A stretch of 64,000 bases of DNA, from the NCBI RefSeq assembly GCF_001456025.1, contig NZ_LMTZ01000108.1:1-64000 (forward strand). Reading direction: 5' to 3'. Both the position numbers and the translations under genes were made by a program. The DNA is from Mastigocoleus testarum BC008 (GTDB lineage Bacteria > Cyanobacteriota > Cyanobacteriia > Cyanobacteriales > Nostocaceae). Below are positions 1 through 9,363 of this stretch, piece after piece. The notes under the pieces are model-generated. The model did no database searches and was not told the origin of the DNA. It saw nothing but the letters and a program-made list of their open reading frames with translations. Every line of letters starts with the position of its first letter. Position 1 is the stretch's first letter.

Positions 1-159
1 AAGCAATTAACGTGAGAAATAAAAATTTTTTCCAACTCTGGAATTATTTCAATCATATCCTTACTTTCCAATTCTAAGTCTTCAATAAAACTTTTTTCTT
101 CTCCAATATTTTTATCATCTAAGATACTCTACCTAACTTCAACCTACCGACTTTTATCA

Positions 160-612
160 TTATTCTTCATCTTCAAATAATTCATACAAATCTCTTAATA
201 TTTCGGCTTTATCACCTGATGAATTCTTCATACATTCTGCTATTTTTTGTTTACATTGCAGCCAAATATCCTCGTCAATTTCCCCTTCAATCTCCTCAAT
301 AGCTATAAAAGCTTGTCTGCTAACTTCAAACCCACCAGTTACAACTAAGTCAACTAAAAGTGGCAGATAATCTCCAAGATAAGGGCTAAATTCTGATAGC
401 ACATAAATTAATGTCCCTCGGTGATTGATTGTTTTGGGAGCTACAAGCAATTGTGCAATTACAGGTATTGCTCTTTTATCTTTAAAATCTAAAAGTGCAA
501 GCGCAACCTCATTTCTAATTCTATGATTTTCTGTTGTTTTAAGAAGATTTCTTAAGTATGGGACGACCCATTCAGAATGTGATTCAAGCAACTTTTTAAT
601 AGCAGGAATCAT
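160..612 (-). CDS. HEAT-like repeat protein
   Basis: A protein of about 150 residues made of paired helices typical of HEAT/armadillo-like repeats, for example the segment around 'RNEVALALLDFKDKRAIPVI'. Such repeats usually serve as binding scaffolds. The reading frame is open further upstream to 744, but that extension lies inside the preceding gene, so I chose the ATG at 610-612, only 7 bases after the stop of the SUKH-type gene. The tight spacing implies one transcript with it. The C-terminus is acidic (ends LFEDEE). No catalytic motif is visible. It may assist the neighbouring immunity protein or be a second immunity-type protein, but that is inference from position only. Confidence 0.65.
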   Translation of the reverse strand: MIPAIKKLLESHSEWVVPYLRNLLKTTENHRIRNEVALALLDFKDKRAIPVIAQLLVAPKTINHRGTLIYVLSEFSPYLGDYLPLLVDLVVTGGFEVSRQAFIAIEEIEGEIDEDIWLQCKQKIAECMKNSSGDKAEILRDLYELFEDEE

Positions 613-619
613 AGCTATA

Positions 620-1345
620 CTAAGAAATATCGATATCACGAAATTCCCAAAATATATCTTTTTCTTCAGGAGTCGGATCGGGTAGATGATAAAACTCGCT
701 ATTTTCTGTCGAAATATATTCTTTGTACCCAGAGTGTTCCACAATATATTCCTGACCGGGTATTACATGAGAAATCGGTAGCCAAATGCTTCCCTCGATT
801 GCAGGATTTTTTCCTCGAAATCCAATTGTTAAAAAAGGTAAAGTCAAGTTTGACTCATTTCTAACTAGTATTCTTACATCTCCATCATTGCTAAATCCAA
901 TTTTTCGCCATTTTATCTTTTTTCTTGCTTCAACTATTTCAAGTTCTTTATCATTAAATGAATAAGGATTATTTTTTATTCTGTCCCATTCCAAATCTGT
1001 ATAAAAATTGCGAGCATCTTCACATCTTTTCACGATCCAGTTATAAAAACTATCAGCTATTTTTTCAAGATTACATTCTTCATCATCTCCAAGAACTGGT
1101 AATTCGCTTTTGGGTGACGTGCAAGTAGATTTGAAGAAAGCTCGTGAATCATCAAAGTGTCCAACCATGAGGAGCTTTTCACCATTTGGAAAAGTTATTT
1201 CTTCAGGGGGACAAAGTACACCTACTTCATAGTAGCTTCTTTTCTTATAAAGTTTGACGCTTCCAAATTTCGAAACAAATTCCAAATATGAATCAGGAAG
1301 GTACGGATATTTTTTTTGCAGAGCACGCAACTCGTCGTCTTCCAA
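620..1345 (-). CDS. SUKH (SMI1/KNR4)-type immunity protein
   Basis: A soluble protein of 241 residues. The N-terminal part has the SMI1/KNR4 signature: a short helix, then 'LPDSYLEFVSKFGSV', then a beta-rich segment containing 'EEITF'. SUKH-family proteins commonly act as antidotes that bind and neutralise nuclease or deaminase toxins of polymorphic-toxin systems. The C-terminal half (roughly residues 150-241) is beta-rich and not obviously part of the SUKH fold. The gene lies downstream, on the same strand, of a probable stump of a DUF4157 toxin carrier, so it may be an orphan immunity gene kept after the toxin was lost. It is followed 7 bases later by the HEAT-like gene. Confidence 0.7.
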   Translation of the reverse strand: MEDDELRALQKKYPYLPDSYLEFVSKFGSVKLYKKRSYYEVGVLCPPEEITFPNGEKLLMVGHFDDSRAFFKSTCTSPKSELPVLGDDEECNLEKIADSFYNWIVKRCEDARNFYTDLEWDRIKNNPYSFNDKELEIVEARKKIKWRKIGFSNDGDVRILVRNESNLTLPFLTIGFRGKNPAIEGSIWLPISHVIPGQEYIVEHSGYKEYISTENSEFYHLPDPTPEEKDIFWEFRDIDIS

Positions 1346-1544
1346 ACCTGAACCTAAGGAATGAATTGTTTTAACTTTATATATTAAATACTTCTTCCTC
1401 TAGCCATTCGTACACAGATATTACCTCCATACTTAACTACTGATAATTTTCCAAGGTAGATAAATCATATTTAACAGATAAGACTCACCTAAACAGTACG
1501 ATATTGCACAAATTGCTTACACAGGATTTGAATGGACTGAAATA

Positions 1545-1727
1545 TCAATCAGTAAATACAGAAAAATCATCCAAGTGGTTTGCTACACCTTCTAGAAGTT
1601 TTCCAATCTTTGCGACGTCAGCTTTTTCTCCCTTTTTGAGTATTTTTACTACTCCTTTGAGAGCAGAACCCAATGCTGGAACGAAACCGATACCATTCAG
1701 AGAAGGAAATTGTGTTGCGATCTTCAT
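1545..1727 (-). CDS. small ORF, resembles a polymorphic-toxin linker
   Basis: A 60-residue ORF with a glycine-rich hydrophobic start ('GIGFVPALGSALKGV') followed by a Lys/Asp-rich helix ('KKGEKADVAKIGKLLEGV'). This pattern of a proline/glycine turn followed by KG-KAD repeats recalls the linker that precedes the C-terminal toxin domain in many polymorphic toxins. No Shine-Dalgarno sequence is visible before its ATG. It could be a degraded toxin piece, a small membrane-active peptide, or chance. It sits between the SUKH gene and the DUF4157-like stump, all on the same strand. Confidence 0.35.
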   Translation of the reverse strand: MKIATQFPSLNGIGFVPALGSALKGVVKILKKGEKADVAKIGKLLEGVANHLDDFSVFTD

Positions 1728-1881
1728 TTAGTAGATCTGAGTCCCAGAGTTGATTCATGTACCTATTCAAGGAATATTGCACTTAATTATCAATATTGTT
1801 GAGAATATTGCATTCTTATTGATTCTTGCGTTTACCCTATCAAGAAAGATTTAAAAAAACTGGTTCGGGAGAAGGCTAATT

Positions 1882-2253
1882 CTAAAATTCTCGATGTCTT
1901 ATTATGTGTTGTTTTTCCTTTTCTACTCCTTGAGAGTTTTCTTCAAAAAATTCAAAACTATACTTAAGATTATTAGCTTCTAAAGTAGCTGCTATTTTTT
2001 CTAGTAGACTCTGTACCTTATCTAAACCACCTTGATGTAAACCACTAACTAGATAATCATAATTGCCCTGCGTATATTCTTTTGTTTTAGCAATATCATC
2101 TTGAATAAAAATATCGAAATCAGCATCTTCTATATATAATTCACTCATGTTCTCAAGACTATAATCGCAGTTTTGAAAAAGTTGTTTAAAAATACTATCC
2201 AACTGATTCATATTTGTATTGGCAATTATTCCACACATGTGCACATCAGCCAT
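1882..2253 (-). CDS. hypothetical acidic protein
   Basis: A 123-residue acidic soluble protein that I do not recognise. A strong ribosome binding site (GGAGGTGAA) lies 6 bases before the ATG, so it is very likely translated. It has an N-terminal 'MADVHMCGIIANTN' segment, a central run of Asp/Glu and aromatic residues ('YIEDADFDIFI'), and an amphipathic C-terminal helix pair. Small acidic proteins next to SUKH genes and toxin remnants are often immunity proteins; here that is only an inference from position. A 29-codon ORF ends 2 bases before its start. Confidence 0.6.
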   Translation of the reverse strand: MADVHMCGIIANTNMNQLDSIFKQLFQNCDYSLENMSELYIEDADFDIFIQDDIAKTKEYTQGNYDYLVSGLHQGGLDKVQSLLEKIAATLEANNLKYSFEFFEENSQGVEKEKQHIIRHREF

Positions 2254-2255
2254 AT

Positions 2256-2345
2256 TTACTTCACCTCCAAAAATGGTTTGAGGTCAAAATCGCCTCCTTT
2301 TGTCATAATGGAAATCGCTTCAACATTAAGTTCTCCATATTTCAT
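2256..2345 (-). CDS. tiny ORF upstream of the hypothetical gene
   Basis: A 29-codon ORF whose stop lies 2 bases before the ATG of the gene at 1882-2253; the strong ribosome site of that gene is inside its last codons, so the two could be translationally coupled. The frame stays open upstream of the ATG for about 20 codons. The peptide ends 'GGDFDLKPFLEVK' and is rich in charged residues. I do not recognise it. It may be the C-terminal stump of a lost gene. Confidence 0.2.
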   Translation of the reverse strand: MKYGELNVEAISIMTKGGDFDLKPFLEVK

Positions 2346-2438
2346 ACTTATATTTTTTCTCGCTGCTTTAAGTGGTTTGAGAATATCAGATTTTGAGCTA
2401 ATAATTTAGACTTATCCTGTTGTGATTTTTCTGGAGTG

Positions 2439-2729
2439 TTAGCTTGCTTGGGCGATAAGTTCTGCACCATCTGTGGGTTCTAAAGCATCGGACTTGAGAC
2501 TTACATCCCCTTGTTCTTTTAAATTTTCTTGCTCGCTCTCAAGTGGACTTTCCTTAGAACGACTGTTCAAAACAGATTTCAAAAAAACTGGTTCAGGAAT
2601 TTCTTCAGGAATTTCTACAGGAATCTGCTGCTCTGGTGGAGTAAAGCCACGGGATGAGAATAAAGAAGACTTGGGTTTTGAACTATTCCCCCATGTTGAC
2701 GACTTTCGTCTGACGAATTCTCCATCCAC
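2439..2729 (-). pseudogene. N-terminal stump of a DUF4157 (eCIS-core) protein
   Basis: A 96-residue ORF with a GTG start and GGGAG about 7 bases upstream. The start 'RRKSSTWGNSSKPKSSLF' followed by a proline/glutamate-rich stretch ('PPEQQIPVEIPEEIPEP') resembles the low-complexity N-terminus of many cyanobacterial DUF4157 proteins, large effectors with a zinc-protease-like HExxH core that carry C-terminal toxins. The core itself is absent: there is no HExxH in the remaining 96 residues. I therefore read it as a truncated remnant. The resemblance is from memory of the family; it could also be an intact small disordered protein. Confidence 0.45.
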
Positions 2730-3087
2730 TTTTTTACTCCCACCAAATAAATTCCTGTTCTAACATACAGTAATTCTGTTGGTATTAAGCATGAAGTTGC
2801 TTGCAAGTAAATGTGAATTTTGTTGAAAGGCTCGTAATTTGTAATTGTACTTAAGCGATCGCACCCTAGCTTTGAATCGTTTCCAGAATCTGATGCTGAG
2901 TCTCATCTAAAACTAGATAGATAAATGAGAAATTTATAAATAGGGCTGTTAAAGTCGAACCGGAAACTATTAAAGGCATTATCAATTTTTAAAATTTGAT
3001 ATTCCATAAATGAGGCATGATATCAGCGAAATCATCACAGTAATGAATGATGGTACTAATCGACTGTTTAGAACTCACTAATAATAA
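2730..3087. other. intergenic, no gene seen
   Basis: AT-rich spacer between the toxin-remnant region and the end of the P-type ATPase gene. It contains a GCGATCGC (HIP1) site near 2854 and no ORF with a ribosome site. No clear terminator was recognised. Confidence 0.5.
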
Positions 3088-5331
3088 TTAAACTTTAAAT
3101 AGGCGCATTCCATTAAAAGTAACCAACAAGGAACTTCCCGTATCAGCTAAAACTGCAACCGCTAAACCCACAAAACCAAAACTTCCTAATAGCAAAAATA
3201 AAGCTTTCGTAATTAAAGAGAAAATAATATTTTGCTGGATAACTGAAACAGTCTTACGACTCAAACTAATTGCATAAGCAAGTCGTCTCAAATCATCTGC
3301 GACTAAAACTACATCTGCTGTCTCTAGTGCAATATCCGTACGACCTATCGCAAAACTTATGTCTGCAGATGCTAAAGCAGGAGCATCATTAATCCCATCT
3401 CCTACCATTCCTACAATTCCCTGTTCTTGTAATCTTTGTATTTCTAGAAGTTTATCTTTCGGTAGTAATTCGGCTCGATAGTCAAAAATTCCTAGTTGTT
3501 CTACCATCTGTTGAGCAACAGATTTAGAATCTCCCGTTAGTATCACTACTTCTTTTGGTCCTGCTGTCTCAATTAACCTTACTGCTTCCCTTGCTTCCAA
3601 GCGCAAACCATCTGCTAAAGTAATGATGCCAATTAAGCCTCCCTTTGTCCCAACTAATACAGGAGTTTGACCGAGGTTGCTAATTTCAGCAAGAAGCGAA
3701 CTCACCTCGGGAGGAATATTGGTAAATAAGCGACGATTACCCACCATGTAAAATTCTTGGTTGAGATGGGGTAACAAATGGTTTTTACCTAAAAGAGAAG
3801 CAACTTGAGGATCTTGAACGCCACAATCTAATTTATCGCTCAATTTTGCTTGAATACCTTTCCCTGGTATCGCAACAAATTCATGGGGTGTTTGCAAAGT
3901 TAATCCTTGTTTTTTGGCTTCAGCAATAATTGCTTTAGCTAGGGGATGTTCCGATCTCTGTTCTAAACTTGCAGCAATTTGCAGTATTGAGCTTCTTTCT
4001 TGTTCTCCCAAACTATAAATGTTTAGTACTTTTGGTAAACCTTCTGTCAGAGTACCAGTTTTGTCAAAAGCGAGAATATCAATTTTTCCTGCGGTTTCTA
4101 AACTGTTACCACCTTTAAATAAAATTCCTTTACGAGTAGCAGCACCAATAGCACTAACAATAGAAACAGGAGTAGAAATAACTAAAGCACAAGGACAAGC
4201 AATCACTAACAGTACTAAGGCATGATAAATCCAAACCTTCATATCCTGGGAAAAAAACACAGTAGGGATAATTGCGATCGCTATAGCTAAAAGAATTACT
4301 AATGGTGTATAAATTGAGGCGAATTTGTCCACCCATTGTTGACTTCTGGCGCGACTTCCTTGAGCTTCTTCAACCAAATGAATAATCCGTGCCATGGTGG
4401 TTTCATTTGATTTACGAGTGGTCTTAACTTCTAAGTATCCGGTTTGGTTCAAAGTTCCACCAAACACATCATCACCAGCTTCTTTATCTACTGGAACTGA
4501 TTCTCCTGTAATTGGGGATTGATCGACAGCACTAATTCCGTAAATAACCTTACCATCAAGAGCAATTCTTTGACCCGGACGAACCGTAATAATTTCACCG
4601 ACCTCAATACTGGAAATGGGAACATTTACTTCTTCATCACCACGTTTAATTGTTGCTATCGGTGGTGTTAAGTCCATTAAATCCCTAATTGCGTTGCGAG
4701 TACGTCCCAAGGTGAAGCTTTGTAGTGTTGTTCCTAAAGAAAATAGAAACACTACCATTGCTCCTTCCAAGAAATCCCCCAGCAAGCAAGCACCAACTCC
4801 AGAAATCATCATTAGTAGGTTGATATCAGCTCGACGGGATTTGAGTGAAATCAAACCTGCACGGGCGATCGGGAATCCCGCTAAAACTATTCCTATGCAG
4901 TAAAAGCTGGTTTGGATCCATGCAGATAACCCCATACTATGGGCAATAAATCCTAGGACTAAACCTGTTCCCGACAAAATCACCCTTTGTCCTCGGCGGG
5001 TTGTAAGCCAAAACTTCCAGGGACTAGACAGTGAATCTATTTTACTTTTTTGATTTTTTATCTTGGCTGATTCAGTTGTAGATGGAGAATTTTCTTTGCG
5101 AAAAATTGATTCAATTTGGTAACCCAAGGCTTCTACACGGCGAAAAATATCTTTTTGGGTAATTTTTTCTGGGTTGTAGGTCATATTAAGCTTACCGTTA
5201 CCAAAATTGAGAGCAACCTCATTTACACCTGTTAGTTGATGTAAATTTGACTGAACTGTTTGAGCACAACTAGGACAATCCATCCCATGAACTCGTGCTT
5301 CTATAGCCTCAATCTTTGAAGCTTGCTGCAT
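3088..5331 (-). CDS. P1B-type ATPase, Zn/Cd/Pb-exporting type
   Basis: A heavy-metal-translocating P-type ATPase of the inner membrane, about 747 residues. Counting from an alternative in-frame TTG at 5379: an HMA domain with GMDCPSC (Cys35, Cys38), TGES (about 291), the transmembrane CPC motif (395-397), the phosphorylation site DKTGT (Asp439), the SEHP motif and GDGINDAP. The MDCPSC form of the HMA motif and the Asp in the last transmembrane pair ('LADTGSS') point to Zn/Cd/Pb export (ZntA/ZiaA/AztA group) rather than copper. I prefer the ATG at 5331 because GGAG lies 11 bases upstream. No ArsR/SmtB regulator gene is adjacent. Metal specificity is inferred. Confidence 0.9.
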   Translation of the reverse strand: MQQASKIEAIEARVHGMDCPSCAQTVQSNLHQLTGVNEVALNFGNGKLNMTYNPEKITQKDIFRRVEALGYQIESIFRKENSPSTTESAKIKNQKSKIDSLSSPWKFWLTTRRGQRVILSGTGLVLGFIAHSMGLSAWIQTSFYCIGIVLAGFPIARAGLISLKSRRADINLLMMISGVGACLLGDFLEGAMVVFLFSLGTTLQSFTLGRTRNAIRDLMDLTPPIATIKRGDEEVNVPISSIEVGEIITVRPGQRIALDGKVIYGISAVDQSPITGESVPVDKEAGDDVFGGTLNQTGYLEVKTTRKSNETTMARIIHLVEEAQGSRARSQQWVDKFASIYTPLVILLAIAIAIIPTVFFSQDMKVWIYHALVLLVIACPCALVISTPVSIVSAIGAATRKGILFKGGNSLETAGKIDILAFDKTGTLTEGLPKVLNIYSLGEQERSSILQIAASLEQRSEHPLAKAIIAEAKKQGLTLQTPHEFVAIPGKGIQAKLSDKLDCGVQDPQVASLLGKNHLLPHLNQEFYMVGNRRLFTNIPPEVSSLLAEISNLGQTPVLVGTKGGLIGIITLADGLRLEAREAVRLIETAGPKEVVILTGDSKSVAQQMVEQLGIFDYRAELLPKDKLLEIQRLQEQGIVGMVGDGINDAPALASADISFAIGRTDIALETADVVLVADDLRRLAYAISLSRKTVSVIQQNIIFSLITKALFLLLGSFGFVGLAVAVLADTGSSLLVTFNGMRLFKV

Positions 5332-5517
5332 ATAAATAAATTCTCCAGTTGAATCCAATAATACTTGCTTAATAGCCAAACCTAAACCGAAAACCCGATC
5401 AAAAATTACTTGGATACAGCGTTAGCATCACAAAATTTTAACGCGAATACAGAAAAATATTAATATCATTAATTACTCATATCATTCAATCGGTGAGATA
5501 ACATTCAAAATAACAAG

Positions 5518-5535
5518 TGATAAAAACGATTATCA
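5518..5535. promoter_or_regulatory. inverted repeat TGATAA-N6-TTATCA
   Basis: A perfect 6-6-6 inverted repeat about 190 bases upstream of the ATPase start. The half-sites resemble those of Fur/Zur-family boxes, but the spacing differs from the 7-1-7 consensus. It could be a metalloregulator site for the ATPase gene. Low confidence, because such repeats occur by chance in AT-rich DNA. Confidence 0.25.
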
Positions 5536-5825
5536 TGTCGAATGCATTTAATGTTGTCAAAAATACATTATCTACTATGGAATTAACGGAGAGTTCAGAT
5601 TTTTAAATTAAAATTTATTTTGAGGGTGAACACTGTATTTAAATTAGTATTCTAAGTTTTTTATTTATATATAGTTTTTTGATTTTCGATTTTTGGTTTT
5701 TGGTACTGAGAGTGCTACAAAAGAATAAATTTAGACAATATGATTCCAGTCAAGAAAGGATTTAATCTATTAAGCAGTTTCCAAAAAATCGCCACGCCAG
5801 TATAATCACTCGAAGTGATGAGCCG

Positions 5826-5921
5826 TTAGTCATATTCGTTTATTTTTATTGCTAAAGTAGATTTGCTAGAACCAGCACAACCCATCATAATAGCCACTCT
5901 CTTTGTCGGCTGGTACTTCAT
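5826..5921 (-). pseudogene. fragment of a P-loop NTPase/kinase
   Basis: A 31-codon ORF reading into a Walker A motif ('MMGCAGSSKSTLA', compare GxxGxGKST) and then hitting a stop. The start resembles the N-terminus of small P-loop kinases or AAA-type ATPases, in which a beta strand leads into the P-loop. The third Gly of the loop has become Ser. Nothing downstream continues the fold, so this is most likely the remaining 5' end of a deleted gene. The rest of the 5380-6117 spacer shows no other gene. Confidence 0.45.
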
Positions 5922-6117
5922 TTAATAGGTGATTGACAGTAGTTGATTCTTAGGTCTTTTTGAAGATTTTCGTAAGGTATTTCGGGGTTAAAGTTTTTCG
6001 GAATTAAAATGTAAGTTATAAAGTAGCTCAATATCAAAGCTATAAGTTTCTATAATATCTACTTTCTAGTCGAATAACACTTGCAGTTGACTAATATTTC
6101 ATCCCTGGAGAAAACAT

Positions 6118-6324
6118 ATGCAATCTGAAGATAAATTTGCTTTACTAATCATTGGTCTTCCCATCGCAGGGTTACTCTATTCTGGATTAGGAATAGCTTT
6201 AATGGTAAATAGCTCTACCGTAAGACATTATCCTTTAATTTCTGGAGGAATCTTTGTTCTAATTCCGTTTCTTACTGCTGTATTTCTTTGGACTCGAGCT
6301 TCTGCTAAAGCCTACAAAAAATAG
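6118..6324 (+). CDS. small two-helix membrane protein
   Basis: A 68-residue protein with two clear hydrophobic segments (about residues 8-29 and 39-60) and a short basic C-terminus (SAKAYKK). A GGAGAA ribosome site lies about 7 bases before the ATG. The topology would put both ends on the same side of the membrane. I do not recognise the family; no function can be assigned. It stands alone between two long spacers. Confidence 0.6.
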   Translation: MQSEDKFALLIIGLPIAGLLYSGLGIALMVNSSTVRHYPLISGGIFVLIPFLTAVFLWTRASAKAYKK

Positions 6325-7229
6325 AGTTTTTGTTTTCCTGCACTGTCAATTATCGTAGTGTTTTCATATAGCACTACGTACAGTTGCATTGCAAAAATAG
6401 GATTAAAATATTGAAAGTATAAAATTCCTTATTTAAAATTTATTTTTTAAGCAGCAATTCCAAACAAATAATTAATAAATTTTATTTGACCCAAGATATT
6501 TCTTTTTTTAATTCCCTTCACCTTACAGCAGCCACTATACCTGCATCACAATTACAACTCACTCAAGGTTACATCACTATCTCTAATTCTTGTCACACAA
6601 CCTTTTTATATATAGTAATCCTGATTGAAATGTGAGAAAACACATAAAGAATAAAGACGTATGTACAAGGGTTTCAGCGATTTTATTTTTCATGAATGAT
6701 TTCGGATTGCTATATCTATTTTGCAACGTTAAAGCGTCGCCACTTCAGTGGTGAAAAATATACTTTTTTTTGGTAATCGCGCGTATCAATATATACTTTT
6801 GTCTTGGTAAAAATTTATTGTTCCTCTTTCTAAAATAACGAACCTTTTCAGTAAACCCTAATTATGGGATTTTACTAATCAACTTCTCAGGAAAATCTCA
6901 TTTATTTATCAAGTATTTCTCAGATTACTAAGCCAAATTAAAGACAATTAAACTTTTTAAGAAAATAACTCAAAGAAAATTAATGCGTCATGTTACTTCT
7001 GTTTTTGGTAAAAATATTTTCGCAGCTTACTAATAAACCACAGGTGGTTTAGAACATTCTAAATATTTTATACGGAGATAAGTCGCATCATCTGAGATGT
7101 GCTTTTAGTCCTATAGTTCACATATTCGCTATAGATTTAATACATATGACTCTTACAATATTTGATTGTCATGAGACTTTTTAGTGAAATAACTAATACC
7201 TAATAAAAGCACTGTAAGACAGCAAGCAC
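6325..7229. other. long AT-rich spacer, no gene seen
   Basis: About 900 bases without a convincing gene. A short plus-strand open stretch near 6520-6635 lacks a start and ribosome site. I found no transposase, tRNA or clear operator here. The spacer precedes the SLC13 permease, so its right end should carry that gene's promoter. Confidence 0.4.
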
Positions 7230-9020
7230 ATGACAATACTCCTTACACTCGCCATTGTTGTCTTGGCATTAATTTTATTTGTTGCGGAATGGTTACCATC
7301 AGACATCGTTGCTATTATTACTACACTACTTCTAACAATTTTTGGTTTAGTAACCCCTGAAGAAAGTATAAGTGGTTTCAGCAACTCTGCTACTATTACT
7401 GTGATGGCAATGTTTATTCTTAGTGCTGGAATCGGACGCACCGGAGCCATTCAAATTGTTAGCGAACTCTTACTAAGGTGGGGTGGTAAACGTCCCAGTC
7501 AACAAATTTTTACTTTGGGGCTGATAGTGGGTCCAACAACAGCATTTATTAACAATACTGCCGTTGTTGCCGTATTCTTACCTATTGTTGAAGAATGGTG
7601 TAGAAGACAAAGGATTTCAGTCTCTAAGTTATTAATTCCGTTATCATTTGCTGCTATTTTGGGTGGTATGATCACGGCGATCGGAACTTCTACGAATGTT
7701 TTAGCGAGTGGTTTAGCTCAGCAACTAGGATATAGATCGTTCAACTTATTCGAGTTTACTAAGTTGGGGTTAGTCACATTTACTGTTGGTCTGATTTATT
7801 TAGCCCTTGTAGCACCTCGACTATTACCAAACCGTAAAAAACATACTGATGAGATTTTCAACCAAAAACAGGGTATAAAGGATTATGTTAGTGAAATTTT
7901 AATCCCACCTGGTTCTAGTTTAGTGGGAGAAACCTTAAATTCCAGTATTCTCAAACATAAACTTGATGTAGATGTATTAGAAATTATTGCCGATGATACC
8001 CATCTCAGTCAGCCTTTAGAAAATAAAAAACTACAAGCCTGTTCAGTACTTTTAGTTAGGAGTAGTCGAGAAGATTTACTGAAGATTAAAGATGAAGAGG
8101 GTATAGAAATTCTGCCCGAATTTATCCGAAATAAAAAGTTTTTACAGACACAACTGACCTCGGAAGATGAAGGTATAGCAGAAATTCTAATTACTTCTAA
8201 TTCCAACCTTATTGGTTCGACTGTTAAAGAAATTAATTTTCGTCAACGCTATAACGTTACAGTATTAGCAGTCCATCGTGGAGAAGAAACTACTCGAGAG
8301 CGTCTCACCCAAATCCGATTAAAGTTTGGTGATGTCCTCTTGGTACAAGGTCCAAAACCAAGTCTTTTGGGTTTGCAAATCAATCGAAACTTATTGGTTC
8401 TGACCCAGCGAAATTTGGAAACACTCAGACGTGATAAAGCCTCCATAGCAATTGGTATTGGTTTAGGAGTTGTTGTTGTAGCCGCATTTAATTGGTTACC
8501 TATTCTTATTAGTTCTCTGGTTGGTGTGGTATTGATGGTTTTAACAGGTTGTCTCAAACCCAGAGAAATATATGATGCAGTACGTTGGGACATTATCTTT
8601 CTGCTTGCTGGGTTAATACCCTTGGGTATCGCAATGGATCGCTCTGGTGCGACCCAATGGTTAGCGAATAATCTAGTTGCAATTGGGGGAAATCTTTCGG
8701 GTTACTGGATACTGACATTTTTCTTTATCATTACTTCTATCCTCACGGAAATGATTTCCAATAACGCCGCAGTAGTTTTAATGTTACCCATTGCAGCTAA
8801 TGTTGCAGAAAAACTAAGCTTCAATCCTTTTGCTTTTATGCTCGCTGTTGTTTTTGCAGCATCTAACAGCTTTATCACACCAATTGGTTATCAAACCAAC
8901 ACAATGGTTTACGGAGCAGGTGGATATAAATTTACTGATTTCATGCGTGTTGGAACCCCACTAAACCTATTAATGACAGTAGTTGTACCACCATTGATTA
9001 TCTTCTTCTACGGTTTGTAA
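7230..9020 (+). CDS. SLC13-family permease with two TrkA-C domains (probable sulfate transporter)
   Basis: An integral membrane protein of 596 residues in the divalent-anion:Na+ symporter (ArsB/SLC13) superfamily. About six hydrophobic segments in residues 1-200 are followed by a soluble insert with two TrkA-C/RCK-C repeats (about 210-295 and 305-385), then a second membrane half. Family motifs include 'NNTAVVAVFLPI' in the first half and 'SNNAAVVLMLPIA' in the second, the symmetric SNT-type substrate loops. This architecture matches the SLT/SAC1-like sulfate transporters of algae and cyanobacteria. The gene sits directly upstream of ATP sulfurylase and the APS/PAPS reductase, which supports sulfate as substrate. 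Substrate remains inference. Confidence 0.85.
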   Translation: MTILLTLAIVVLALILFVAEWLPSDIVAIITTLLLTIFGLVTPEESISGFSNSATITVMAMFILSAGIGRTGAIQIVSELLLRWGGKRPSQQIFTLGLIVGPTTAFINNTAVVAVFLPIVEEWCRRQRISVSKLLIPLSFAAILGGMITAIGTSTNVLASGLAQQLGYRSFNLFEFTKLGLVTFTVGLIYLALVAPRLLPNRKKHTDEIFNQKQGIKDYVSEILIPPGSSLVGETLNSSILKHKLDVDVLEIIADDTHLSQPLENKKLQACSVLLVRSSREDLLKIKDEEGIEILPEFIRNKKFLQTQLTSEDEGIAEILITSNSNLIGSTVKEINFRQRYNVTVLAVHRGEETTRERLTQIRLKFGDVLLVQGPKPSLLGLQINRNLLVLTQRNLETLRRDKASIAIGIGLGVVVVAAFNWLPILISSLVGVVLMVLTGCLKPREIYDAVRWDIIFLLAGLIPLGIAMDRSGATQWLANNLVAIGGNLSGYWILTFFFIITSILTEMISNNAAVVLMLPIAANVAEKLSFNPFAFMLAVVFAASNSFITPIGYQTNTMVYGAGGYKFTDFMRVGTPLNLLMTVVVPPLIIFFYGL

Positions 9021-9363
9021 AAGGGTTTGCGATATCGTAACTCTTGATTTGAATTCTTGACTCATATTTTCTATTCAAATTCTGCACTTGCACAAATCTA
9101 TGTTCTATCAAACAATTTTCAATTTAATTAATCGTTCTCCTCCTGTTTTGATTCCTTCACATACGGTTAACTTAATCTCTAGAAGAGATTAGACCAAATC
9201 CAATTTTTAAAACCCCTTTATATTTTTTGGGATTTCCCCCCATACTTCCCACACCTCCCACACTTCCCTCTCTCATTCTTAAAAGGGGTAATTAGCCCGG
9301 ACTTAGTATTAAACCTCTCACCTCTCAGTTAAAATTTTTGAACTCAATAGTAGGAGTAATAAC
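9021..9363. other. spacer between the permease and sat
   Basis: A 343-base spacer. It holds a small perfect hairpin (TAATCTCT-AGA-AGAGATTA, 9173-9191) and a pyrimidine-rich run of repeated 'ccacactt/ccacacct' units near 9240-9275. A GGAG ribosome site lies just before the sat start. The sat promoter is probably here. Confidence 0.4.

Noticed and set aside
1504..1731. A 75-codon plus-strand frame in the toxin-remnant region
   Set aside because: It is antisense to the more protein-like 60-residue minus-strand ORF and lacks any start signal.
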